A stretch of DNA of 26,890 bases from Fimenecus sp045613585 (GCA_045613585.1 JAZLBG010000145.1:1-26890); one strand, 5' to 3'; counted from the stretch's first letter, positions 1 through 10,104 are shown. The notes: generated from the letters alone by a model not told the origin. Translations and numbers: made by a program.

Positions 1-1
1 C

Positions 2-823
2 ACACAGATAATATTTTTATGAAATACGATATATGAAGATTGAATCGTTCCGAGATTTGAAGAACACATAAAAAACGATTCAAGCCGAGTGATAATAAAT
101 TTGCCAATATACGATGAACATAAAAATATTGTTTGGAATAGATTTGTTGAAACAGATGAAGAAGCAGAAAAATTGAATGAATGAATCCGTGAAGTTGCCA
201 AAAGATATGTTTCACTTGAAACCGAACGTAAAAGACTTTGAAGTATATCGTTTAATCAGAATTATTTATTAATTCCATATGCAAATTGACAGCATATAAT
301 AACAAGCGATATGATTCAGTTTGACCATGAATGCAAAAATTACAAGTTTGATTCAATTGTAATTTGAGTTGATCCAGCAATAAGCGAAAAAGAATGAACA
401 GATCGTTTCGCAATATGTGCAACATGAAAGATAAAAGACAAATATTACATACTTGAAAGCGTTTGATTGGAATGAATGGAAAAGAATATAAAACGTGCAA
501 GCGAAACAGTAAGAAATTTATACATCAAACGAAAAGCAAAACGTGTAATTGTAGAAACGGTTGCATATCAAGCAGTGTTAAAAACAGTGTTTCAAAATAT
601 GTGACTTGCGGTTCAAGAGCATAAAACAATCAAAGATAAAACAACAAGATTAATGGAAAAGCAAGTATTATTTGAAGAATGACGTGTATATTTTGCACCA
701 TGAAATGATGAATTAATTTACGAATTAAAAGCATTCCCGAATGCAGAACATGATGATCTTGTTGATTCAATGTTGTTTACAATGCAAGAAACAAGGAATA
801 AATTTTTTATTTCTTCATTCTAA
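2..823 (+). CDS. terL: Terminase large subunit, C-terminal part (5' truncated)
   Basis: This is the DNA-packaging motor subunit; the visible 273 residues are the end of the ATPase domain and the RNase H-like nuclease that cuts concatemers. The fragment opens with a typical late-ATPase stretch (GNTIYEDGIVPRFEEH), then the first nuclease strand IGVDPAISE with its metal-binding Asp, a middle acidic strand (VIVETVAYQAV) and the last acidic cluster HDDLVDS near the C-terminus. Eleven or so in-frame TGA codons must be read as glycine, including the G of IGVDPA. The ATPase Walker motifs lie before the window. It heads the packaging/head gene cluster, and its order relative to portal, protease and capsid is that of HK97-like phages. 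Identification is firm; the start is not visible. Confidence 0.9.
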
Positions 824-830
824 AAAGAAA

Positions 831-1052
831 ATGCAAAAAGTGAAAGATAAAAATAAACAAGAAAAGCCACGAAATTCATTTCGCAGTGAATGATTGGAAT
901 TGCTTTGAGCAGAAAGACTTGTATTAGAATTTTTACACCATGATACTTCGCACCATGAAACATGCAGACCAACAACCAAAATCACGCTTTATGAATTCTG
1001 GAAATACCTTGAAGAAAAAAAAGACAAACTCGACGAATACTTTGAAGAATAA
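831..1052 (+). CDS. Small charged protein of unknown function
   Basis: The 73-residue product starts at an ATG seven bases after the terL stop and needs two TGA=Gly codons. It is rich in Lys, Glu and His, with a central ELLGAERLVLEFLHHDTSHHE segment and a C-terminal helix (YEFWKYLEEKKDKLDEYF). I do not recognise the family. Its tight spacing after terL suggests co-transcription with packaging genes. The His-rich stretch (HHDTSHHETC) could bind metal, but that is only an inference. Confidence 0.6.
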
Positions 1053-1164
1053 AAATTATTGCCGTGAATGTTGAAAAGAAATACCGCAAAAATTCAGATG
1101 ATCCGAAGCTTTGTATTGTGAAGAATGTAGAGATGAAATAAATGAAGTTTACGGATTAATTTAA
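1042..1164 (+). CDS. Tiny zinc-ribbon-like protein (TTG start)
   Basis: This 40-residue frame overlaps the end of the preceding gene by 11 bases. It contains two CxxC knuckles, YCRECGKEI and YCEECRDEI, separated by about 16 residues, the geometry of a one-zinc ribbon; the G of CGKEI is a TGA codon. There is no ATG, so the start is assumed to be the TTG at 1042, giving MKNKNYCREC. Such small zinc fingers are common next to phage terminase genes, sometimes as DNA-binding helpers. The pattern of four cysteines makes it likely to be real, but the start and function are uncertain. Confidence 0.55.
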
Positions 1165-1191
1165 TGTTTTTAATTTATTAATTATATTATC

Positions 1192-1572
1192 ATGTCAAAA
1201 GAGTTTAATGACAAACCACAGTTCACAAAAATGGAAGATTTATGTGAAAATGGGTTTAAGGTTGAAAGAGACCAGCATTTGGAATCAAATATTGATCCAA
1301 TGAAAAAATTCCAAGAGCTTGCAAACATTATGAATGGAATTATTAATGCAATTACGCAAGCAAAAAACATGCAATTATGAGTATTGCAAAACATCGCAGT
1401 TTATAATGCATGGGTTGATATTATGAACGACGCAAAAAAAGAATTGTGATTAACTTATAAAGAATTAAAAAAGGTAAACGAAAAAGATTTTGAAAATATT
1501 GTTGATTGTGATATTGAGAAATTGCCAAAGATAGATATTCACAAAGAAAAAGTTGAAAAAGAATCTGAATAA
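1192..1572 (+). CDS. Hypothetical helical protein between terL and the first terminator
   Basis: The 126-residue product reads from ATG 1192 through two TGA=Gly codons to TAA; in the standard code it would stop at residue 63. It appears all helical: an amphipathic stretch around residues 35-60 (DPMKKFQELANIMNGIINAI), then a second one, and a charged, Lys/Glu-rich C-terminus. Position between terL and portal, and the size, would fit a small terminase-associated or head accessory protein, but no motif proves this. It is followed by a rho-independent terminator, so it closes the upstream transcription unit. Confidence 0.6.
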
Positions 1573-1604
1573 TTTATAAATTTTTCACTTCGTATACATG
1601 AATG

Positions 1605-1633
1605 AACGGTTGCAATTCGTAACCGTTTTTTTA
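1605..1633 (+). terminator. Intrinsic terminator after the terL unit
   Basis: A perfect 7-bp stem AACGGTT/AACCGTT (1605-1611 with 1621-1627) encloses a nine-base loop and runs into seven to eight T residues. This is a standard rho-independent terminator on the plus strand. Confidence 0.85.
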
Positions 1634-1668
1634 TTATATAAGCAATTTATATTTTTACACATTTGCCA

Positions 1669-2106
1669 ATGACAGAAAAACAAGAGCAACCAAAGAAATC
1701 AATTTTAAAAAAGTGGTGGTTTCGGGTTTTAATATTTTTCTTTTGTGTATTCCTTGCAAGCAACATGGATTGAACGCCAGCGACAAATACACCACAGCAA
1801 CAACAAGAAATTAAAAAAGATGTTGTTCAAGAAAGAATGGATCATATTACAGAATTAATGCAAGCAGAAGTTCCAGAATTTGAAAAGGTTGAAAAAATTG
1901 AAGATAATGTTATTTGAATATTCTTTACAAGCACACCAGATTTGTGAATTGAAGATACAATTGATTCAACAACAAGATGACAAGCAAGAAACTTATCGCT
2001 TGATGTAAACGGTGTTGCAAGTGTAAAAACATTTGTTTGATGAAAGGCGGTGATGTATTGCACAGCAACAAAATGACAAGTGAACGATTGCATGGATTAT
2101 AGGTAA
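1669..2106 (+). CDS. Membrane-anchored extracytoplasmic protein, moron-like
   Basis: The 145-residue product begins with a Lys-rich head (KKSILKKWWFR), then one hydrophobic segment (about residues 18-33, VLIFFFCVFLAS), a Gln/Thr/Pro-rich linker and an exported domain of about 90 residues ending in ATKGQVNDCMDYR with a pair of cysteines that could form a disulfide. Seven TGA codons read as Gly. The gene sits alone between two intrinsic terminators, inside an otherwise tight head operon, which is the layout of phage morons (lysogenic-conversion or superinfection-exclusion genes). The exported domain has a regular beta-like pattern (SLDVNGVASVKTFV), but I do not recognise its family. A role at the cell surface is inference from topology. 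Confidence 0.75.
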
Positions 2107-2127
2107 TTCCAAATAAATCAAAAAACG

Positions 2128-2153
2128 AAAACGGCGAAAATGCCGTTTTTTTC
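2128..2153 (+). terminator. Intrinsic terminator after the moron-like gene
   Basis: The 8-bp stem AAAACGGC/GCCGTTTT (2128-2135 with 2142-2149) has a six-base loop, and the right arm continues into a run of T up to 2152. It isolates the preceding gene from the head operon that starts just after it. Confidence 0.85.
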
Positions 2154-2160
2154 TATATAT

Positions 2161-2196
2161 TTAAAGCTTTGATATTTGACATTCGTGATTATAATG
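2161..2196 (+). promoter_or_regulatory. Promoter of the head/tail operon (copy 1 of a repeated promoter)
   Basis: A -35-like TTTGAT (2168-2173), a 16-base spacer and a perfect TATAAT (2190-2195) lie 28 bases before the portal ATG. The first 17 bases and the stretch TTCGTGATTATA recur at the same spacing at 18961-18996 before the lysis-side genes. Conservation of both core hexamers and spacer suggests a shared regulator or sigma factor and coordinated, probably late, expression of the two units. Confidence 0.75.
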
Positions 2197-2223
2197 TGCG
2201 TGTTTAAATGAATATAAACATGC

Positions 2224-3450
2224 ATGCAATTATTCTGAATTAATATTTCAAGGGTAAAGAAAAAATCATATCAACAATCAAACTGAATAAATCTTTCACA
2301 ATTATTCAGTAATGATGTTGTTTTTTCAAAACAAACATATTATGATTTATACCAAAAAAACGGTGATATTCGCCAATGTGTAAGAAAAATCGCATGATCC
2401 ACAGCAAGGAATGGAATATATTTGCAAGATAACGACCGCCAAACGGTTGAAGATAATGTTGTTACAGATCAAGTTTTTGATTTATTCAAAGTTCCAACTT
2501 TTGCAAAATTCAAAATAAAGTTTTTCATGAATTATTTATGTTCGTGAGAATTATACGCAAAACCAATTAAAAACGCATTCGGTGAAACAATCAGATTTGA
2601 TATTATTGATTCAAGAGCAGTTTCAAAAATTATAAGTAATTGAGTAATTGTTTGATACAGTGTTATTGAAAATTGAACACACACCAGAAAATACAATGCA
2701 GATGAAATATGATATTTCAAGTTTGAAGATGATGTAACAAATACTTTAAACTGAATGTGAATATTAACCAGTATATTATATGACGCAGTTCTTGATCTTG
2801 AAGCATTGAAAACAAATTACAGCTTTTACAAGAACAGTGCAAGACCAGATATGATGTTGTTATTGGACGGAAATTTAACCGAAGATGAACAGCAAAATGC
2901 AATTGATATGTTTAATGCACAATTCAAGTGAAGTGAAAACGCACATAAAACAATCGTTGCTTGATGAATTTCAGATGTTAAAACACTTTCATTAACAGCA
3001 AAAGATATGGAAACCATATCACAAAGAAAAATGACCACAGATAAAATATGCAGTGCGTTTGGAGTTCCAAAAGCACTGTTATGATATGTTGAAGATGTAA
3101 ATTATAATAATGGACAAAATCAAAAAGAAGAATTCCTTGAATGAACAATAAAACCAATGGAAGCAGACTTTGACGCAATATTAAATAAATTATTGCAGAT
3201 GTTCAGACCAGATTTATTTGAAAAATATCGAATAAAATCAGATTCCGAACAATTAAAGGAAACGCAAGAATGGTTGAATTGACAAAGAGCAGATGTTCAA
3301 AATGGAATTATAACAATAAATGAAGCAAGAATTGATCGTTGACTTGAACCAATGGAAGATGAAAACGCAAATAAATTAATTGTGAACAGAAATTCAGTAT
3401 TGCTTGAAGATATAGCGTTGGACGCAACTTTACCATGAGATGAATATTAA
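2224..3450 (+). CDS. Portal protein (HK97-like phage portal family)
   Basis: The portal forms the dodecameric ring at one capsid vertex through which DNA enters and to which the tail joins. The 408-residue product has the usual family length. Recognisable blocks are the early DLYQKNGDIRQCVRKIAGS region, the stem/crown transition SFYKNSARPDMMLLLDGN followed by LTEDEQ, and the late FGVPKALLG..NYNN..EEFLEGTIKPM block typical of HK97-type portals. Eighteen of 25 glycines are TGA and seven are GGN. The gene is the first of the head operon after the 2161 promoter, and the next gene starts three bases after its stop. The start at ATG 2224 is chosen because the frame is closed by TAA at 2215. Identification is strong. 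Confidence 0.88.
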
Positions 3451-3453
3451 AAC

Positions 3454-4281
3454 ATGTTATCGCAAGATTATAGAAATTTATTACGCAAAGAAACAAAAAT
3501 ATATTCGATTATTCAAAAATCGTTTAAGAAGCAAAGAAAATATCTTGAAGCAAATATAAAAGATTTATACGAAAACCACATATACATAATAAATATTGAA
3601 TACAACATATTAAATGATGAACACGTGCATTTATACCCAGAAGAAAAGAAAGATTGGACAAATGAAATATGGTGAGATGATCCAATGGAATGATTCCGAA
3701 GATCAATGTGAATATGAGCATTAATTGAAGAAATGCAGTTACCATTGGAAAAGGTGTTTGAACGTTGATACAAAACACAATACAGAAAATTTAGTAAATT
3801 ATTAAGGGAAGAAAAAATTGATTATTACCCAAACAAGCCAAGTGAATATGCAAATAAACGATGAGAATTAAACCTTTCAAATTATAAGTGAAGCATATCA
3901 CATACAACGAAACGAGATGTAATAAATACTTTAAAACAGTGAATAGATAATCATGAAAGCCGAGACGTAATACAATTAAAGATAAACGCAATTGATGATA
4001 AATTGTTTTGATTACCAAGAGCCAGAGCAATTGCAGTAACCGAAACAACCAAAGCGTTTGAATATGGAAATTTACAACCAATGCTTGCATTACAAGAAGC
4101 ATGAATTGAAATGGAAAAGAAACGGTTGACGGTTGGTGATGATCGTGTAAGACCAGAACACCAACAAGCCGAAGATGAATGACGGTGTGATTTAAGTTAT
4201 ATATACCCAAGCGTTTGAGTAGATATGCCACCGTGATGAGTAAATTGTCGTTGCACCATGCAATACAGAAGAAAAAGGTAA
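3454..4281 (+). CDS. Phage head morphogenesis protein (SPP1 gp7 / Mu gpF-like)
   Basis: The 275-residue product has a helical, charged N-terminal two thirds and the characteristic C-terminal module of the minor head protein family: ARAIAVTETTKAFEYGN, then LTVGDDRVRPEHQQAEDEG, and the terminal VDMPPGGVNCRCTMQYR. The conserved H (of EH) and the closing C.C pair are present. The family helps portal incorporation or DNA ejection. It follows the portal with a 3-base gap, the order usual in siphophages, and precedes the prohead protease. About 11 TGA=Gly codons interrupt it in the standard code. Confidence 0.85.
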
Positions 4282-4306
4282 TTATTTATTTAATAATTTA
4301 TATCAG

Positions 4307-5578
4307 ATGAAATTTAAACTTATCAAGGACAAAGAGTTCTTTCAAATCGTATGTGATCAGAAATCAGTGAAAGAAATCATTGATTGAGAAAATAAATCAT
4401 ACGAAATCGAATGATATGCGTCAACCAAAGATAAAGACCGCATGAACGATGTTGTTGAACCAACAGCATTTGAAGAAACTTTAAAGCAATACATGACAAA
4501 TCCAATTGTGTTGTTACAGCATGACATGGACAAACCAATTGGAAATGTTATTGAAGCAAGTATTGACGAAAAAGGATTATTCATAAAAGCCAAAATTACA
4601 GAAGATACAGATTGAGTATTTTCAAAATTAAAGAATGGTGTATTAAGAACATTCAGTATTTGATACAGTGTAAAAGATTATGAAACAATCGAAAACGTGG
4701 ACGCTGAATGAAAATACAGTTACACAAATATTATAAAAGCTTTGGAATTATTTGAAATTTCTCTTGTTTCAGTTCCAGCCAATCCGTTCGCATTGGTAAA
4801 ATCTTTTGATTCATGCTTTAAATCAGAAGAAGAAGTTGAAACAAAAGAAGATGAAGAACCAAAAGCAGAAGAAAGCGAAGAAAAGGAAGAAGAAGTTGTT
4901 GAAGCAGATAATGAAGAATTATCAGAAGAAGAAAAAGAACCATTAAATGGTAATGTTGAATTCCATAAAGAAAACGAAGAATGAGAAAACAAAGCAGTTG
5001 AAGAAGAAAACAACGAAGAAGAAATCGCCGATGATGACGATACTTCAAATAATGAAGAAGTTGTTGAAGATGAAGAAGAAATCCCAGCAACAGAAGAAGA
5101 AATTGAAGAAACAGTAAAAAGCATTGAAGAAGATATTGAAAATAAAGAAGAAAGTGAAGAAAAACCAGCAGATGAAAATTCTGAAATACCAGCAGAAAGC
5201 GATTGCGAAGATTCTGAAAATGATGTTGAAACTACATCAGACGAAGAAGCCGTTGATGAAACAAGCAACGAAGAAATCGTTGAAAACAGCAAATCAATTA
5301 AAGCTGAAATCAAATGAATTGAAAAAGCTGAATTTCAATCATTTGTAAAATCATTCAATGACAAATTGAGTGAAAAAGACGCAGAAATCAAATGATTAAA
5401 ACAGCAATTATCAAATCATCAAGAATTGGTGAAATGAATAATTGAAGTTATGATTCAATTAGATCATGCGGTAAAAAATACAGCGATTCAATCATGAAGT
5501 TCTTATCAAGCACCCGCAACAAAGAACACATGATATTGAAAAGTTGCAGAGCTTTTAAAGAAAATGCAACATAATTAA
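4307..5578 (+). CDS. Prohead protease fused to a long acidic scaffold-like domain
   Basis: Residues about 1-175 form a HK97-family (U35) serine protease: EIEGYASTKDKDRMNDVVEPTAF start motif, catalytic His in LLQHDMDKPIGNV, and the catalytic Ser strand FEISLVSVPANP. Residues about 175-325 are extraordinarily acidic and low-complexity, made almost only of Glu with Asp, Val, Thr, Ser and Lys. The last 100 residues form a coiled-coil-like helical end (FVKSFNDKLSEKDAEIKGL). In HK97-like phages the scaffold may be a domain of capsid or protease; here protease plus scaffold in a single 423-residue chain, with release by self-cleavage, is the natural reading. The acidic stretch explains several spurious Ser-rich antisense ORFs. 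The gene directly precedes the major capsid gene. Confidence 0.85.
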
Positions 5579-5605
5579 TCTTTTAAATCATTAATTTATT
5601 TAATC

Positions 5606-6682
5606 ATGAACCTAAAAGAATTAGCATTACAAGCAAAAAAGCTTGCTTGAATCGAAGTTAAAGAAGAAGTTGTTGAAGAAACAAAAGCAAATGAAGTAAT
5701 GAATACTGGTGCTTCTGGATTCGGAACTGAACTTGTTCCAACAAACGTTGTTCTTGATCCAGCATTGGACATGCTTCCAAAATATTCTTCTTTGTTAAAT
5801 TTACTTCCATGAAATCATGGAAATAATATGCCAGTAAGTGCAAAAGTTCCAGTTATTGGTGAAGCAGATTTATTCGCTGGAAACAGTGAATGGACAACTG
5901 GTGCAGTAACTTTCACACCAGCAAATAGTTGACCAGATACTGGTGCAGTTACTATTTCACAGTGACAATTCATTCTCTATGTTGATATTTCAAAAAGAGA
6001 ATTAAATTATTCAGTTGGTGATCTTGAAGCTTTGGTTAGAGATAGAATTAATAAAGCAGCCGCAAGAACAATTGACGCTTCTTTCATAAATTCAGATAAC
6101 ACAGCTTCTGGTTCTGGAAACATCAACGGAACATATTCAGGAAACCCATATTTTACACAGCAAGCAACATGAGTTAGAAAGGTTGGAATTGCAAATACAG
6201 CAATTTCAGTTGGAACATTAACAAGTGCTTCAATTCTTGGTGTAAAATGAGTTATCGACGCATGATATCAAGCAGATTTGAATGATCTATTGATAATCGC
6301 ACCTTCAAATGTTTACGATAAAATGCTTGCATTATCAGAAGTTATCACAATGGACAAATTCTGACCAAATGCAACAATCGTAAAGGGTGTATTAGCAAAA
6401 GCATTCGGAATCGATGTTTTGGTTGCAAGAGATTTCCCAGCATTAACAAATACTTCTGGACTTGTTGACGCAACAGCCGCAAACAACACAAAAGGTTCTT
6501 TCGCAGTTGTTTACAAACCAGCAATTCAATATGGTTTCGGACAACCACTTGAAATTGAACTTGATCGTGTTGCTGGACATGGAATCAGATTAACAGCAAC
6601 TTTCGAATTCGGTTTCGGAATTGCAAACAGCACAGCATGACTTGGAAAAACAATCGGATTAGGAGTAAATGTAACTCTTTAA
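5606..6682 (+). CDS. Major capsid protein (HK97 fold)
   Basis: The 358-residue product has an N-terminal delta-like helical region (about residues 1-30, KELALQAKKLAGIEVKEE), then the body with motifs expected in HK97-type capsids: ELVPTNVVLDPALDMLPKYS, PVSAKVPVIGEADLF, VDISKRELNYSVGD, a P-domain helix (DLEALVRDRINKAAARTIDASF), and late GQPLEIELDRVAGHGIRLTATFEFG. Unlike its neighbours it uses GGA/GGT for 29 glycines and TGA for only nine, consistent with selection for efficient translation of an abundant protein. It follows the protease and is followed by a strong hairpin. No cross-linking Lys/Asn pair can be assigned from sequence alone. Confidence 0.9.
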
Positions 6683-6698
6683 TTTGATTAAAAAATAT

Positions 6699-6728
6699 CT
6701 TGCACGGTTCTTTATTGAGCCGTGCGAG
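6699..6728 (+). terminator. GC-rich hairpin after the capsid gene (weak terminator or mRNA stabiliser)
   Basis: Arms CTTGCACGGTT (6699-6709) and AGCCGTGCGAG (6718-6728) pair over 11 positions with two G-U pairs around an eight-base loop. Only AATTTAT follows, so there is no real U-tail; partial termination or protection of the capsid mRNA 3' end is more likely than full termination, because the connector genes continue without a clear new promoter. Confidence 0.55.
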
Positions 6729-6754
6729 AATTTATAACATATAATATTATAACC

Positions 6755-6958
6755 ATGACAAAGTTATTAAAAAATATTTCAAAGGAAACACAGCTTGTTG
6801 ATTGAGAAGAAATTAAAGCATGAGCAACTTTTGAAACAAGGTGGCATGATTCTATTTTAAGGAATTACCCACATCTTTTCGAAGAAGTAAAAGAAGAAGA
6901 AAAGAAAGAAGAAAAAGTTGTTGAAGAAAAACCAGCGAAAAAATCAACAAAGAAATAA
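6755..6958 (+). CDS. Small Lys/Glu-rich protein after the capsid gene
   Basis: The 67-residue product starts MTKLLKNISKETQLVDGEEIKAG and ends in a Lys/Glu/Val/Pro/Ala low-complexity tail (KPAKKSTKK). Short proteins of this form, with a compact N-terminal half containing a GATFET-like beta motif and a basic tail, are frequently encoded between the major capsid and the head-tail connector. Two TGA=Gly codons occur. The function is unknown; a head decoration or capsid-tail joining accessory is a guess from position. Confidence 0.6.
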
Positions 6959-6980
6959 TTTATAAAATACCATAAAACCA

Positions 6981-7607
6981 ATGTATTCAAGTTTATCACA
7001 ATTCAAAGCTTATTTATGAATCGATAGTGCAGATACAACAAAGGATTCACAATTAACACTTGCATTAAACAGTGCATGTGAATTATTGAACCATCTTTGT
7101 GGTGTTGATAGCTTCGATCAATGAGAATATGAAGAACAGATTGATTTGAGAAAAGTGTATACAAATTCTTTTTGATACAACATATTTTTGAAAAATAAAC
7201 CAGTTCAAAGTATTTTAAAAATCAATGGATCAGATTATTCATGAGTGAGATGAACGGATTACATGGTTGCAAATCAAAGAAGAATTATTTTTAAATCGCT
7301 TGATACAAATTCAGATTTCGGATTTATCACAATTAAATACAGTGCATGATATGATCGTGCAAGAGTAGATTGACAAACAACGGTTGATGATTTACCAGAC
7401 GATTTGAAATTAATGGAAATGATCCTTGCATGTTGAAAGTTATCAGATGAAATTAAATCTGAATTAAATATTTGAGTTTCATCATATAAATTATGAGATG
7501 AACAAATTGTTTACGGTTGAAAAACAACGGGACAATCAATTGATGATATATATTTCAGTTTTAAAATCATGCTTGATAAATTCAAAAATTTTACATTAGC
7601 AATATAA
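6981..7607 (+). CDS. Head-tail connector (adaptor, HK97 gp6 / SPP1 gp15-like)
   Basis: The 208-residue product opens MYSSLSQFKAYLGIDSADTTKDSQLTLALNSACELLN, the pattern of phage gp6-like connectors in which a short helical hairpin of the form YL.I....D..L...L..A is followed by a variable beta-domain. The middle has KPVQSILKINGSDYS and IKYSAGYDRARVDGQTTVDDLPDDLKLMEMILA, again matching connectors where the domain ends with P.DL..A...L. It is expected to form a ring under the portal. It is the first of five consecutive connector/tail-completion genes. Many TGA=Gly codons. Confidence 0.75.
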
Positions 7608-7613
7608 ACATTC

Positions 7614-7916
7614 ATGATATTATATAATAAAACAGCAACAAGGTATTGATACACAAAAAACCAGTATTGAGTTTCATCATATGAATCTGAATGAACAAGA
7701 TTTGCTTGTAATGTGCAACCGCTGGATCAATCAGACGGATTTGATGAAGCAACGGTATATAAAATGAAAAAATTGTATTGCGAATATTCATGAAATGTTG
7801 TTTGAGATAAAATTGTTGTTGATTGAACAGCATATATTGTGAAATCAATACAAAGCTGGGACGGAATCAAAAGAAAATTTTACAAAATTATAATGTTAGA
7901 AAGTGAATGAAATTAA
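7614..7916 (+). CDS. Head-closure / head-tail stopper protein
   Basis: The 100-residue product has the size and position of phage head-tail stoppers (SPP1 gp16-like) and the beta-rich pattern ATRYGYTKNQYGVSSYESEGTR...CNVQPLD, followed by VYKMKKLYCEY and a late GDKIVVDGTAYIVKSIQSWDG motif that is typical of this family (a G..V...G..Y.V..V segment). It starts seven bases after the preceding stop and overlaps the next gene by ten bases, indicating translational coupling. The assignment rests on gene order and this beta motif. Confidence 0.65.
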
Positions 7917-8257
7917 ACTTGCAATGAGACATACAAGAATTGATGTGATTGAACGATAAAGTAAATGCAGTTGTTCAAATTATATTGGTCGATGTATGAA
8001 ATGAGATTACAAATAATGCAAAAGAAAACGCACCTTATTTAACATGATCATTAAGAAAAAGTTTAAACCAAGATTTCAGTGCAATTAGCAAATGATTTGC
8101 GGTCGTTGGTTCACCTTTGGATTATGCAAGTTTAAGAGAATATTCAAACAGAAAGAATCCACAAACAACATTCTATTTGAAAAGAGCTTTCACAGAACAT
8201 ATGGACACAATACACAATATAATTTTGGAAGATTTACAAAGTAACATGAAAAAATAA
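7907..8257 (+). CDS. HK97 gp10-like tail-completion protein
   Basis: The 116-residue product contains the signature of the HK97-gp10 family: a helix IILVDVGNEITNNAKENAP immediately followed by YLTGSLRKS, then a beta pattern FAVVGSPLDYASLREY and a helical C-terminus with PQTTFYLKRAFTEH. These proteins help join head to tail. The ATG at 7907 lies inside the end of the previous gene, and its stop TAATG overlaps the following start, so three genes form a coupled block. Confidence 0.75.
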
Positions 8258-8709
8258 TGACAGATACAACAACATATTCATTCAAAGCAATATGAGACGC
8301 ATTATATAATAAAATGCTTGAAATCGCAACGTGAGAAACGGCAAGAATTTGAGCAGTTTATAATCATGACATAAAGATTGAAGATTGAATAAATTTACCA
8401 GCAATTATCATTACCCCAGATAATGGAAATATCAGATATCTTGATTCTTGCAGTTATCAAACAGAATTGAATTACAAAATCAGATTAATTGATAGAATTC
8501 AGAAAAATTATAGTGCAGTTGAAGATAATTTAAGAATTGTCGCAGATATGGTAATTCAGAAATTAAAAGAAATTGAATCTATTGTTTGGAATAATGATGA
8601 TTGATACACTGTAAAATGTGAATACGATTATAATTGGTGATTTGCAAATACGCAAGAACCATTCAGAGTATTTGAAGTCAATTGTTCATTTACCGCAATG
8701 ACAAAATAA
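8257..8709 (+). CDS. Probable tail terminator protein
   Basis: The 150-residue product starts within TAATG of the preceding gene. It has an alpha/beta arrangement (MTDTTTYSFKAIGDALYNKMLEI helix, then strands LPAIIITPDNGN, and DNLRIVADMVIQKLKEIE helix) and ends in the strand EPFRVFEVNCSFTAMTK. That order and the position between the gp10-like gene and the major tail protein are those of tail terminator (gpU-like) proteins, which cap the tail tube. There is no diagnostic motif, so this is positional inference. Confidence 0.55.
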
Positions 8710-8733
8710 TTTATATCTTTATACAAAACAATC

Positions 8734-8925
8734 ATGGCATGCAAATGATGTAAAGACAAAAAACCAGAAATCGAACAACACGTAAGTATTGTAAACGATA
8801 ATGGCGTAAGGAAATATTCGTTTCCAAAATGGTGATTAATTATTGAATGAAAAACAATGCTTGAAGCATTAGAAAAAGCAAGGGAAATTATGAAGAAAAA
8901 ATCTGAATGATCAGATGAAGAATAA
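8734..8925 (+). CDS. Small protein with N-terminal CxxC, before the major tail gene
   Basis: The 63-residue product begins MACKGCKDKKPE with a CxxC, then NGVRKYSFPKWGLIIEGKTMLEALEKAREI and ends KKKSEGSDEE. The middle resembles a small beta-hairpin plus helix. I do not recognise it. It lies 24 bases after the terminator-protein gene and 30 bases before the tail tube gene, preceded by the recurrent AATTTATATC leader motif at 8708-8717. Confidence 0.6.
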
Positions 8926-8955
8926 AAAATTTTTAGCATTTAATCAATTAAAAAA

Positions 8956-10098
8956 ATGGTATACATCGGAAGATTATCAGCAATTTGACTTGGTAAAGAA
9001 ACAACAAGGTGAACAGCAGTTCAACCAACTGTTCGAATTGCAAAAGAAAGTGGTGTTTTAAACCCAACAACAGAATCTGTAAATGATGAATCATGATACG
9101 GAGTAATTGACGGAATTTATAATTCTTTTACAACAAAGAATTCATCAAATTTAACAATTCAAGGAGTTGCAAAAGATTATTCAATGTGATTCTTTTTACT
9201 TGGTGCTTTGTGAAAATACACAAAGGTTTATTGTGTAACTTGAACACCAAGTGGCGGAACACCAAAAAGATGAGATGTTTTAACATGAAATGGTGCAACA
9301 TTAAAGAAAATAATAACAATTGGAACAACAACATATTATTTCTTTGATAAATCAACAAGCGGAAGCGTTGGAAATTGAACATGGACAATGACAGCAACAG
9401 CCGTAAATATTAACGCACATTTCTTTGAAGTATTACAAAATAATACACACCCAACGTTCACACTTTACGATGATGATCCAGTGGCTTGAAGTTATGCACC
9501 ATACTGTATGATAAACAACTTTGAATTATCATGTGAAGTTGCAGATTATGTAAAATTCAGTGCAGAATTTATGTGAAAGCAAATGCAAGCTATAAATGGA
9601 ACAGTTACACCAGCATATGCAACTGAAAACGAATTTACAGCGAGCATGGCATGAGTAAAATTTGCAAGTGATGAAAGCGGTTTGAATAGTGCAAGCGAAC
9701 AATGTATGCAAAATTTCAGAATCGCAATAAATAAGAATTTAACAGATGTTCAATGTTTCGGTGATACAGATATTGCAGATATTTATAATCAACAATTCGG
9801 TATTGAATGAGATTTTGAAGCAGTATATGAATCAACAACATTACGTGATTATGTATTAAATTCAGAGAAAAAAGCCGTTAGGTTCTACGCAATAAATACA
9901 AATGCAACAGCTTTGGCAACATGAATTTACCCAGCAATTTATGTTGATTTAATGAAAGTTTGATTCAGTGAATGGACAAAAACAGATTCAAACGATGAAA
10001 TCATTAAACAAACAATGTGATTTACTGGACAATACAGCAATGATGACGGAACTTCAATTGAAGTATTGCTATTAAACAGCGATTCAAATTGATATTAA
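8956..10098 (+). CDS. Major tail tube protein
   Basis: The 380-residue product begins MVYIGRLSAIGLGKETTRGTAVQPTVRIAKESGVLNP, a form characteristic of siphovirus tail tube proteins whose N-terminus contains G.E...GTA..PT..I. Further support: long beta-rich body with Thr/Ser/Gly repeats (TTYYFFDKSTSGSVG), a middle NNFELSCEVADYVKFSAEFMGK strand motif that is highly typical of tail tube proteins, and placement just before the tail chaperones and tape measure. Glycine codons are 17 TGA to 19 GGN, intermediate between the capsid gene and the rest. Confidence 0.8.
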
Positions 10099-10104
10099 TA
10101 TATC

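Noticed and set aside
4720..5313. Ser-rich minus-strand ORF of 197 codons
   Set aside because: It is the complement of the Glu-rich GAA repeats of the protease-scaffold gene (TTC/TCT), an artefact of composition.
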